Shown: positions 1-7,500 of the stretch, piece after piece
Layout of the letters: every line of letters starts with the position of its first letter
How positions within the stretch are numbered: position 1 is the first letter of the stretch
Assembly (NCBI GenBank): GCA_021107495.1
Contig: JAIOSR010000389.1
Coordinates: forward strand, 1-11,164
Direction of reading: 5' to 3'
Origin: Desulfobacterales bacterium
GTDB lineage: Bacteria; Desulfobacterota; DSM-4660; Desulfatiglandales; Desulfatiglandaceae
Length of the DNA stretch: 11,164 bases
Translations under genes and position numbers: made by a program
Notes under the pieces: generated by a model
The model's database searches: none
The model's input: the letters and a program-made list of their open reading frames with translations, nothing else
What the model was told of the DNA's origin: nothing

Positions 1-256
1 CTTGTCTGTGTTTTCCCCATCAGGGTATTTCTATATTTAGTCATCTCTGGAGTACCGGAGGGTTTGAGTATTGGAAATTCCAAATATCAAATCATAAATA
101 TCAAACAGGAAAAAGATGAACGTCGAATGCAGGTGTCGCTTCGCTCCGCTTTTTTAACAAAATTGAAACGCCGAAGGCGTACCCCAATTCGACGTTGGAC
201 GTTTGATGTCCGATGTTGGACGTTCGTTTTTTACTCCCTCCATTTTACAATATCTT
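1..256. other. Gene-free left edge with intergenic repeats
   Basis: No credible coding region is seen here. The stretch lies downstream of the nitroreductase stop codon and is made of small repeats. TTGGAA-A-TTCCAA at 71-83 is a near-perfect palindrome. The 10-mer AAATATCAAA occurs twice (82-91 and 96-105). A nested hairpin element spans 120-195, and a 13-bp near-repeat follows at 191-224. I see no strong T-tract terminator for the nitroreductase gene. The short frames that can be drawn through this stretch have repetitive, low-complexity products and no Shine-Dalgarno support. Confidence 0.6.
120..224. repeat. Nested palindrome plus GACGTTGGACGTT direct repeat
   Basis: The outer arms are ACGTCGAAT (120-128) and its exact reverse complement ATTCGACGT (187-195). 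Inside lie AATTG (161-165) with CAATT (185-189), and a tight hairpin ACGCC-GAA-GGCGT (168-180). Immediately after, GACGTTGGACGTT (191-203) recurs as GATGTTGGACGTT (212-224), a 21-bp spacing with 12 of 13 bases identical. The arrangement looks like an intergenic repeat element rather than a gene. Dispersed elements with this kind of sequence are, from memory, common in Desulfobacterota genomes. No second copy of this unit is in the window. Confidence 0.6.
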
Positions 257-862
257 TTACGTCTGATTAATGGGATCGTCCGGGTCCCCGTAACCTACCG
301 CCATCCCGACGACCACCTGCTTCTCCTCCGAGATGTTCAGTTCTTCCCTTATGGCATCATCAAATGCCGTGATCAGGCCGATTGGGCAGGTCCCCAACCC
401 GAGGCCATGCGCAGCTAATACAAGATAACCCACCACGATCCCGATATCCGCCAGCCGAATGCTTGAAAATACCTCGTCAATGGTGATGATGATTGCAGAG
501 GGTGCCCCGTAAAAATTGCAGCTTCCCTCATTTATAAAGTCCTGAAAAGGGGTGTTCTCGGGAAGGCCCGGAAGAGTTACATTGAGAAGGCCCCTCTGTC
601 TCTCAATAAAATGTTCAGGCAGGGGTCTATTGGCGCCCGGCCCGCAGGAGACATTCGTTTCCTTCATCCGCTTTACCAAAAGCCTGCTAAACCGTTTTTT
701 TTCTTCGCCCGATACCACGGTTATCTCCCAGGGCTGCAGGTTGATTGCAGACGGGGCCTGCGTGGCGAGCCGAAAAAGTTTTTCCAGTACTTCCCTGTCC
801 ACGGGTTTGTCAAGAAAGGCCCGTGAACTCCTTCTTTCTTCCATTGCCTTTAAAAGATCCAT
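257..862 (-). CDS. Nitroreductase-family FMN oxidoreductase
   Basis: This is a 201-residue cytoplasmic flavoprotein of the nitroreductase superfamily (PF00881 type). Such enzymes use FMN and NAD(P)H to reduce nitro, quinone or enone-like substrates; the actual substrate cannot be read from the sequence. Visible FMN-site features are RRSSR at residues 10-14, QAPSAINLQPWE at 35-46, GAPSAIII near 119, and the GLGLGTCPIG segment at 153-162 that precedes the usual acidic helix. The start is ATG with GGAGGT five bases upstream (868-873), which is convincing. The protein stops directly after VGYGDPDDPIN-QT. Many relatives continue about 15-25 residues further with a basic FRSER-like tail, so the C-terminus may be shortened. 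It lies 107 bp downstream of the FAD oxidoreductase gene on the same strand and could share its transcript. Confidence 0.9.
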   Translation of the reverse strand: MDLLKAMEERRSSRAFLDKPVDREVLEKLFRLATQAPSAINLQPWEITVVSGEEKKRFSRLLVKRMKETNVSCGPGANRPLPEHFIERQRGLLNVTLPGLPENTPFQDFINEGSCNFYGAPSAIIITIDEVFSSIRLADIGIVVGYLVLAAHGLGLGTCPIGLITAFDDAIREELNISEEKQVVVGMAVGYGDPDDPINQT

Positions 863-969
863 GCATTACCTCCGAATATGAAATTCTCATACTGATTGAG
901 CTGAAGCACAATCAGGAAGCCTTCAGCGATCAGCCTTCAGCTTATGAATTTGAAAAAGTGAACTAATCT
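863..969. repeat. Spacer with a 14-bp-period direct repeat
   Basis: This is the short spacer between the FAD oxidoreductase stop and the nitroreductase start. It contains the 10-mer AGCCTTCAGC twice (918-927 and 932-941), so the period is 14 bp. GCTGAAGC just before it (900-907) is a partial inverted match. The unit resembles short GCTGAAGGCT intergenic repeats but is too brief to assign to a family. The Shine-Dalgarno sequence of the nitroreductase gene lies at the left end (868-873). No terminator or clear promoter was found. Confidence 0.45.
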
Positions 970-2145
970 TCATACCGCAAGCCCTTCCACCATTTCCCCA
1001 ACCCGCCGGGAAATGGCCAGGCTTGAAGTCAGCCCGGGGCTGTCAATCCCCAAAAGGTTAATGAAACGAGGATTAACGGAATCGGCCTCAATGACAAAAT
1101 CAGGATATCCTTTGAGCCGTGACTGCATCCCTGCCTGATGCCACATAAGGTCTTCCTTCTTCAGGCCCGGGAAAAACGGATTAACCCTTTCCGCAAAAAT
1201 CTTTGCAGAAGACGGGGGACCGGACCATTCATCTCTATCACTCACAGGAACCAGTCCGGGTCCAACGGTCACAGTCGATCCCGAAGCAGGCCGGGCCGAG
1301 CTGTCGCCAAAGGTGGGCGTTAGATGGACGCCCACCGTGAAATGACTGCCATTGGGAGTAATGACGGCTTCCGGTGCGGGATAGACATTCATTCCGGAAA
1401 GCCCCAATTCGGGACGCTTATGTGCATAAAACTTGTAGCTTTCCCCTCTCACGGGATCAAGTTCATACGGAGAGTCGGGGTTTATCAGCCGGGCCATCCG
1501 GTCGGCTTCTACACCCGCTGCATTAACTACTACCCTTGCCTTAACCCGGTCCATGTGACCGTCACGGTAGCGAATGACTAACCTGATGAAATCGCCTTCC
1601 GCTTCAAGCCCGACCACCTCGGTATCGGTCATAAATTGGACACCTGCCAGTGATGCCAGGGCGTGAAACCTGTAGACCAACGCAGTAGGTTCCACAATAC
1701 CGGTTGTCGGTACGAACAGGGCTGACAGGGCAATGACATTTGGCTCCAGCTCCCTTACTTCTGAGCCGGGAATCTTTTTTACGCCGGGCACAAGGTTTTT
1801 CCCGGCCCGATCCAGATAGAGGTCCAGGATATCTTCTTCTTTTTTGCTGACGGCAACCACAAGCTTTCCGGTTTTCAGGGCAGGTACCTCATAGCGCCCG
1901 CAAAAATCATAAAGCAACCGGTTTCCCGTAACACACATGGCCGCCTTTTGAGAACGTGTCTCCTGATCGTAGTAAATGCCCGAATGAATCACGCCCGAAT
2001 TCCGGCTGGACTGGTTCTCCCCCTTTGTAACCCCGGGATTTTTTTCAAAGAGAAAGACATCATTATAATGCCCGGAAAGTTCCCAGGCCACGGCACAGCC
2101 CACAACCCCGCCGCCAATAATGGCTATTTCGATCTCATTTGCCAA
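970..2145 (-). CDS. FAD-dependent oxidoreductase, L-2-hydroxyglutarate oxidase-like
   Basis: This 391-residue protein belongs to the DAO-type FAD oxidoreductases and most resembles L-2-hydroxyglutarate oxidase/dehydrogenase (LhgO/L2HGDH). That family oxidises 2-hydroxy acids and passes electrons to oxygen or the quinone pool. Seen directly: an N-terminal Rossmann FAD motif GGGVVG (11-16) with the acidic residue E35 ending the second strand; NSGVIHSGIYY at 49-59, the hallmark of the LhgO group; VVNAAGVEADR in the middle; GVHLTP; AGMQSRLKG, where relatives have AGIRPKL-like sequence; and GIDSPGLTSSLAISRRVG at 366-383 closing the FAD site. The start is TTG, preceded by a GGGGA Shine-Dalgarno-like stretch; the nearby ATG is out of frame. 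Length is near the family norm of about 400. The true substrate is uncertain, and glycerol-3-phosphate or another 2-hydroxy acid cannot be excluded. Confidence 0.84.
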   Translation of the reverse strand: MANEIEIAIIGGGVVGCAVAWELSGHYNDVFLFEKNPGVTKGENQSSRNSGVIHSGIYYDQETRSQKAAMCVTGNRLLYDFCGRYEVPALKTGKLVVAVSKKEEDILDLYLDRAGKNLVPGVKKIPGSEVRELEPNVIALSALFVPTTGIVEPTALVYRFHALASLAGVQFMTDTEVVGLEAEGDFIRLVIRYRDGHMDRVKARVVVNAAGVEADRMARLINPDSPYELDPVRGESYKFYAHKRPELGLSGMNVYPAPEAVITPNGSHFTVGVHLTPTFGDSSARPASGSTVTVGPGLVPVSDRDEWSGPPSSAKIFAERVNPFFPGLKKEDLMWHQAGMQSRLKGYPDFVIEADSVNPRFINLLGIDSPGLTSSLAISRRVGEMVEGLAV

Positions 2146-2172
2146 TAAAATTCCCCGTCAAAAAGTGATAAG

Positions 2173-2276
2173 GCCGCACCCCGGTTAAATATAACCAGAA
2201 AGGCATTTAACGGGGCAAGAAAAGGTCCGTCGTCGCCTAAAGGCTATGCCGCGACAAGCACAAAATACGCAAAAGT
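2173..2276 (+). repeat. 104-bp dispersed repeat, copy 1
   Basis: This copy matches 9283-9386 at 101 of 104 positions, in the same orientation and with no gaps; the differences are single bases at about 2198, 2226 and 2239. It contains two potential hairpins. The first is CCCCGGTTAAAT (2179-2190) against ATTTAACGGGG (2205-2215) with one bulged G; within its left arm, GGTTA-AATA-TAACC offers an alternative small stem. The second is GTCGC (2232-2236) with GCGAC (2251-2255), enclosing GGC-TAT-GCC. The five bases TGATA also precede both copies. No terminal inverted repeats, target duplications or coding capacity are visible, so it looks like a REP-like or MITE-remnant intergenic element. Confidence 0.88.
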
Positions 2277-2291
2277 GAAAACCCTGGACCA

Positions 2292-2340
2292 GCCTGCGGT
2301 ACCGGGGGGAGGAATAGGCTCCGCATTCCACGGGGCAGGC
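2292..2340. repeat. GC-rich nested hairpin
   Basis: GCCTGC (2292-2297) pairs with GCAGGC (2335-2340). Inside, GGAAT (2311-2315) pairs with ATTCC (2325-2329) around a 9-base loop. CGGTACCG near 2297-2304 is itself palindromic. No T-tract follows on either strand, so an intrinsic terminator is not supported. It is probably part of the cluster of intergenic repeats in this spacer. Confidence 0.45.
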
Positions 2341-2373
2341 CGACAAAATCACCCTCGACCCGCCAGAGGCGGA

Positions 2374-2445
2374 TAAATCCACCTTTACAAAAGGGGGAAG
2401 TGAACGTCCTCCCCTTTTTTAAAGGGGAGTTAGAGGGGATTTTTT
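2374..2445. repeat. Inverted-repeat element with C-run and G-run arms
   Basis: The left arm AAATCCACCTTTACAAAAGG (from 2376) is an imperfect inverse of the right arm, which ends in GAGGGGATTTTTT near 2445. Within the right arm, CTCCCCTTT (2409-2417) and AAAGGGGAG (2421-2429) form a perfect 9-bp stem around a TTT loop. Elements of the form AAATCC-CC-rich ... GG-rich-GGATTT are, to my knowledge, abundant intergenic repeats in Desulfobacterota genomes. No T-tract directly follows the stem on the minus strand, so I do not call it a terminator of the LysM gene. Confidence 0.6.
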
Positions 2446-2485
2446 GCCTGATTATCTCCCGATTTCAATAAGATAAACATGGACT

Positions 2486-4240
2486 TCAGGAAAATGACAG
2501 GACCAGAATCCTGTAACCTCTCTGGGACAAAAATACTGCGATTTCACGGGGCAGGCTCAGTGGGGTAGCAAGTACCGGGTTTCCATCTTTATCGGAAAAG
2601 ACGGTTCCGGGCAGGGACAGCCTGATAGTTTTTGAATCGTCTCTTTTGGCTGCCGTGAAGTCATGCGGCCCGGTATCAAATGAAACGCCGATAAACTCAA
2701 GCGTTTTTGAAATAATGGTCAAAGGATCCTTCTCACCGGCAAGAGACAGGACTGAAAACTTGTGTTCCCCGAGAAAAGAGCTAACCTCCGGCCCTAAGTC
2801 CGTCAAGGCAATAATGGCATCATTTCCCTTGACCTTCAGGAAAAAATCCGCCGTGACAATAAGCTTAAAGTCCGCCTTCTGGCTCTGATACACGGGAATT
2901 TTCACCCCTGTAGAGAAAGTCCGGCCGCTAAGGTCCAGCAATGATTTTATCAATGCCGAGGGGTTTCCTCCACCAGATAATATCTCCGCCTCGTCGGTGG
3001 CTTCTGTCATGTCACCCTGTCCCGGGGGATAATCTATAACTTTTACCCCCAACCCCTTCAAATAACCCTTTATAATCCCGGAGTTTTGAAATGCCGGTTT
3101 GTCTGTCAGATTGATGACGACAAATTTAGCTGCGCTATCCGATCCGGCCTGGGACAGCCTTATAATCCAGTCCCCCGCAATCTGAAGACTGATATCTCCT
3201 TTAAGCCCTAATGTTTCCCCCCGCTTGAAAACCTTAGGGTAATCGCAAATCCTGATAATCTTATCCAGGGCCGACCTCAGGTCTTCATCTTCGGCAATAT
3301 GTGCGACCCTGTAATTTCCCCAACTGGACCCGATGAGTTTTTCCATCCTCTCGGGGACCTTATTGTTCAAATCCAGGATCACCCTCAGGCCGTTTCGAAG
3401 ATTAATAATAGGAAAGGATTTTGCCTCGAGATCTATCTGGCCCCCCGATTTCAAGGGGATGAAATGCCTGCCGGTCCGGACCCACTCCTCTCCTATTTCA
3501 GTAAATATCATAGCCAGATCATGACCCACAGGGCTTGGCTTTTGGCTTTTACTTACAGCTTTATCTTGGCCCTTAACTTCAAGTTTTTCGGAAACTTTTG
3601 GCACAATGGGTTTTCTGACAATCTCGGGAGAGTAGATGGGCAGTTTGATTATCTGACCCGGGTATATCAAATTAGGGTCTTTGATAGAAGGATTCAGTTT
3701 TTTAACAAGTTCGAGATACTCCTTGTACATATCCTTTGGGGGAATGTCGTACCTGCCCTTGGCAAGCATTGAAAGACTATCGCCCGGTTTGACAGAATAA
3801 TTTTCAAGGTTCAGGTCTTTCAGGGCCGTGATCGGGATGACTTTTTCGGGCAAAGAAGATGCGGGTGCGAGTCCGCCTGCAATCGGCGCAATTTTAAGAG
3901 GAATAATAATTTTCTGCCCCGGGTGGACCAGATCGAGATTTTGGAAAGATTTGTTCAGTTTTTTGAGCGCAGACAGCAGTTCAGCCAGATTCCTGTCTTT
4001 GAGCAGGCCTTTTTCTCTTAAGATCTTCCATACCCACTCACCCTTTTGTATTGTAAGGGTCTCCGTGAGGACTTTCTTATCATCAACCTTATGGATATCT
4101 TTTTCTATTTCCGCGGTCTTTTCCAGGGATATGTCATAGGTCTTTTCTTCCTCCTGGGCCAGTGACGCTCCAGGGCAGGAAAAAACCAGGAAAATGCCTA
4201 AAAAGGCCGAATGGATAAATTTGAAAATGGTTGGTCTCAT
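2486..4240 (-). CDS. Exported LysM-domain protein with repeated C-terminal units
   Basis: This is a 584-residue protein with an N-terminal export signal (residues 1 to about 28, a hydrophobic core then ASLA before Gln). A cysteine at 22 (VFSC) leaves lipoprotein processing possible but not typical. Two LysM-like domains follow, near 61-115 (QKGEWVWKI ... VHPGQKIIIPL) and 147-201 (VKPGDSLSMLA ... IYPGQIIKLPI); such domains bind peptidoglycan glycan strands. A Lys/Pro-rich linker (205-240) leads to a roughly 345-residue region I do not recognise. It seems to be built from repeats, each with a hydrophobic strand, a helix and a GxxVxxL-type strand (about 285-373, 373-473, 474-555 and a partial 556-584). 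I chose the start at 4240 because it gives a clean signal peptide; an in-frame ATG 20 codons upstream (4300) would add basic residues and has no nearby Shine-Dalgarno sequence. An envelope role is likely; the precise function is unknown. Confidence 0.85.
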   Translation of the reverse strand: MRPTIFKFIHSAFLGIFLVFSCPGASLAQEEEKTYDISLEKTAEIEKDIHKVDDKKVLTETLTIQKGEWVWKILREKGLLKDRNLAELLSALKKLNKSFQNLDLVHPGQKIIIPLKIAPIAGGLAPASSLPEKVIPITALKDLNLENYSVKPGDSLSMLAKGRYDIPPKDMYKEYLELVKKLNPSIKDPNLIYPGQIIKLPIYSPEIVRKPIVPKVSEKLEVKGQDKAVSKSQKPSPVGHDLAMIFTEIGEEWVRTGRHFIPLKSGGQIDLEAKSFPIINLRNGLRVILDLNNKVPERMEKLIGSSWGNYRVAHIAEDEDLRSALDKIIRICDYPKVFKRGETLGLKGDISLQIAGDWIIRLSQAGSDSAAKFVVINLTDKPAFQNSGIIKGYLKGLGVKVIDYPPGQGDMTEATDEAEILSGGGNPSALIKSLLDLSGRTFSTGVKIPVYQSQKADFKLIVTADFFLKVKGNDAIIALTDLGPEVSSFLGEHKFSVLSLAGEKDPLTIISKTLEFIGVSFDTGPHDFTAAKRDDSKTIRLSLPGTVFSDKDGNPVLATPLSLPREIAVFLSQRGYRILVLSFS

Positions 4241-4369
4241 GCAATGCCTGTTTTTTGAAGAAATTTTAATTCTAATAATCCGGGCGATCTTAGCCCGCAT
4301 ATCGAGTCTTATAATTACCTGATATTGCTGAAAATCATTTTTTATTTTTCGTATTTTGCGGCTGTTTTA

Positions 4370-4399
4370 ATAATAGAGACTTAACTTCCATATTGTCAA
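4370..4399 (-). promoter_or_regulatory. Sigma-70-like promoter for the LysM gene
   Basis: Read on the minus strand there is a perfect TTGACA (4399-4394), an 18-bp spacer and TATTAT (4375-4370), five of six matches to the -10 consensus. It would start transcription near 4363, leaving a leader of about 120 bases before the chosen ATG at 4240. It lies in the AT-rich divergent region shared with smc. Confidence 0.6.
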
Positions 4400-4474
4400 T
4401 ATCATTTTTTTATACATTTTGCACTATATATTGAGATTTTTTATCCTATCTCATACAGCATATGGTATTTTCCC

Positions 4475-4528
4475 TTTACATACCCCCAATAGTTTGATAA
4501 TATACGCAGAAAATTGATGTAACGGAGG
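4475..4528 (+). promoter_or_regulatory. Promoter and ribosome binding site of smc
   Basis: TTTACA (4475-4480) is followed by overlapping -10 candidates, GATAAT (4496-4501, 15-bp spacer) and TAATAT (4498-4503, 17-bp spacer). Downstream, GGAGG (4524-4528) sits five bases before the smc ATG and fixes that start. The promoter is weaker than the divergent one for the LysM gene, and the exact -10 element is uncertain. Confidence 0.45.
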
Positions 4529-4533
4529 AAACC

Positions 4534-7500
4534 ATGAAGATCAAGACGCTTTCCATCCATGGATTCAAGTCTTTTATGGACAGGCTTGATATCACCTTCC
4601 CCAAGGGAATCAGCGGGGTTGTCGGGCCGAATGGATGTGGAAAAAGCAATATAGTTGATGCAATCAGATGGTGCATGGGGGAGCAGAGCCCTAAGCAGTT
4701 AAGGGGCCGGCGCATGGAAGATATCATATTCAGCGGTGCCGAAAATGACAAACCCATGGGCATGGCAGAGGTTTCCCTCCTTTTTGAAAACGGAGACGGT
4801 TCGTTTCCCCCGGCATTTGCGCAGGATGCAGAGTTGTCGGTGACCCGGCGTTTGTACAGATCGGGAGAAAGCGAATACATGATCAACAAGGTCCCGTGCA
4901 GGCTAAAGGATATCCAGGAGATCTTCATGGATACCGGCCTTGGGAACAGGGCCTATTCCATTATCGGTCAGGGCCAGATAGGGACCATATTAGAGCAAAA
5001 ACCGGAAGAAACCAGGGTCATGCTGGAAGAGGCCGCCGGGATCACAAAATACAGGAAAAAGGTAGAGGCGTCACAGAGAAAGATAGAGCTTACGGAAGCG
5101 AATCTTCAACGCGTGGAAGACATCTTAGGGGAAGTCCAGAAACAGATACGTTCCCTCAAGAGACAGTCATCCAAGGCCAAGCGATATAAGGCCGTTTGCG
5201 AGGAGATTCGAAATCTGGAACTCATTCTTTATGCCAATACCTATCATGAGCTAAAGGAAGACTCGGGGAACAGGCTTAAATCCACCGAAGACCTTGTTCA
5301 ACAGGAATTGGCCGGGTCCACCACCCTCTCCCGACGTCACGCTCGAATAGAGACTATGACCCTGGAGTTGGAAGAAAAGGATACGGATTTGTCAAGGTAC
5401 AGGAAAAGACACCTTGACTTGAGAGAAAAGGTCCATAAAAAGGAGGCCGGCATTGAATCCCTTACACGGGAAATGAGGATGCAGGAGGAGCAGGAAGACA
5501 GGTTTACCGAAGAACAGGAAGAGATAAGGAGAAGGCTTGAAAGCCTTAAAGAGGAGAAGGTAAATCTTGAAACAAAATTGAAGAAAATGGGAGAGAGGTC
5601 TCTTGAAATAGAAGAGGAGACCGCCATTAAAGAAAAACGCCTTAAGGCCAGGCAGTCCTTCCTCAAGGAAATCAAGGAAGACTATGAAAAGGCCCGGTCC
5701 GAATTGAATGACGGCGTAAACAAGGAAGTGGGGTTGAATCATGAATCCGGTTACCTGAATAAAATGCTAGGTCAAATCACCGACAGCAGGTCCCGTCTGG
5801 AACAAGAGTTAAAAGACTTCAAGGATAAAATTGAAACCATAATCAATGCCTCTGAACGTAAAAGCCTGGCCAGGGAGGCCACGGCGGAGCGGCTGCGGGA
5901 AATAGAGGAAGCTATTGAACGACAGAATATGAACTCCGAAAAGCTGGAACAGGTAAGAAAAGGCGTTGAATCGGAACTCAAATCGGCAGAGGCGGACCTA
6001 AATGTCTGCCAATCGCGCCTGTCCAGCCTGCAGTCCCTTACAGAGAATTTTGAAGGGTACAAAATGGGTGTCCGCACCATAATGAAGGCACAAGACCTGG
6101 AACCCCGTAAACAGGGCCGTATCCTTGGTATTGTGGCAGACGTCATACAGGTTGATTCCAAGTATGAACAGGCCGTTGAGGCCGTCCTTGCCGACAGATT
6201 GCAATACGTTATAGTGGAATCACAGGAAGACGGCAGACAGGCTATTGATTATTTGAAAACCAGAAAAAAAGGGAGAAGCAGTTTTGTTCCGATTAAGGAT
6301 ATTAAAGCAAACGGAAACGGTAAGGCAGAACATGCACAATTCACGTTTTTGCCGGACCTTGTTTCCGTGCCCGAGGCATATAAGCCTTTGATAAATGCCC
6401 TGCTGGGTGACACCGTGCTCGTGGAAAATCTTGAGCAGGCATTGTCTTTATGGAAAAGCAATGGAACGGACCTCTGTTTCGTAACCAACGACGGGGACAT
6501 GATCGATCAAAGAGGTGTAATCAGCGGTGGAAAGCTTACTCAGAGTTCCCATGGTCTTTTAGCCAGGAAACGGGAGATGTCGGAGCTGAAAGAAAAGTCT
6601 ATCGAATACCAAAAAAACGTGGATGCGTTGAAACTCAAGGTGGAAAACCTGGTAACTGAGATAGCGGAGAACAAAACGGCGGTCGAAGATCTGGCCGAGG
6701 ATAAATGGACCTGCCAGGATGAAATAAACGAATTTGATAAGATGCTTTTCCGCCTGGGCCAAGAACTGGATCAACTGGAAAATCTTTCCCAAAAGATATC
6801 ACAGGACCTGGAAAGAAAGGACATAGAAGAGCGCAAGCACAAGAAAGAACTCTCAAGGATTGAAGAGGAACTTGACCTGCGAAAGGCAAGGCGGGAGAAA
6901 GAAGAGGAATACTTTCAAGAAAAGGAGATTGAGCTGAAAGAGTCTGAAGAAGAGTTTGACCGGTTTCGAGATGAACTGGCAAAGCTCCAGGCGGATTACC
7001 GTATTATCAAGGAAGGACGGCAAGGCCTTCTTCGTGAGATGGAAATGAAAGACGACTTTGCTGATGACTCCCTCAAGCGACTTGAGAAGATTGAAGAGGA
7101 TATTTCCAGGGGAAGACATACCCGTGATGAGTGCCGGATGAGAAAAGAGACAACCAGGGAGGAACTGGAAGTTGTATATGATGAGCTGAAACAATCGGAA
7201 GAGATCGTGAACCGGGCGGAGCAGGAGCGTCAGGTGTTCTTGAACGACATCAGGGAGGAAGAAAGAAAATCGGAACAGCTTCGTGAAGAGATAGAGGCCC
7301 TCAAAGAAAAGATTAACAGGGCCAAGATGGAGAATTCGGAAATACAGTTCAGGATGAATAACCTGGTAGAAATGGCCAAGGAAAAGGCAGATCTGGACCT
7401 GAGCCATGTCTATGAACAGTACTTGGATGATGATTTTTCAGCCGCAGAAGTGGAGAGAAAACTTGAACACCAGAAAATTCTGAAGCAAAGACTGGGAGAT

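Larger units (their letters stand above)
2146..2485. other. 340-bp gene-free spacer made of three repeat types
   Basis: The spacer lies between the LysM gene stop and the FAD oxidoreductase start. It holds, left to right, one copy of the 104-bp dispersed repeat (2173-2276), a GC-rich nested hairpin (2292-2340), a small hairpin CCGCC-AGA-GGCGG (2360-2372) and a C-rich/G-rich inverted-repeat element (2374-2445). A 65-residue open frame crosses the repeats on the minus strand, but it is cysteine- and arginine-rich, follows the repeat boundaries and has no Shine-Dalgarno sequence, so I do not call it a gene. A promoter for the FAD oxidoreductase would have to sit here, or the gene is read through from the LysM gene. 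Confidence 0.7.

Noticed and set aside
64..270. 68-residue plus-strand open frame at the left edge
   Set aside because: It translates the palindromic repeat region, lacks a ribosome binding site and has a low-complexity product.
2185..2382. 65-residue minus-strand open frame, Cys- and Arg-rich
   Set aside because: It runs across the 104-bp repeat and neighbouring hairpins, has no Shine-Dalgarno sequence and no recognisable domain. Its composition follows the repeats.
2409..2429. Perfect 9-bp stem considered as the terminator of the LysM gene
   Set aside because: On the minus strand the stem is not followed by a T-tract; it belongs to the inverted-repeat element instead.
5337..7407. Several 80-180-residue minus-strand frames opposite smc
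   Set aside because: They are antisense shadows of the Glu/Lys-rich coiled-coil codons of smc; their Phe/Leu/Ser-rich products are the expected complement.
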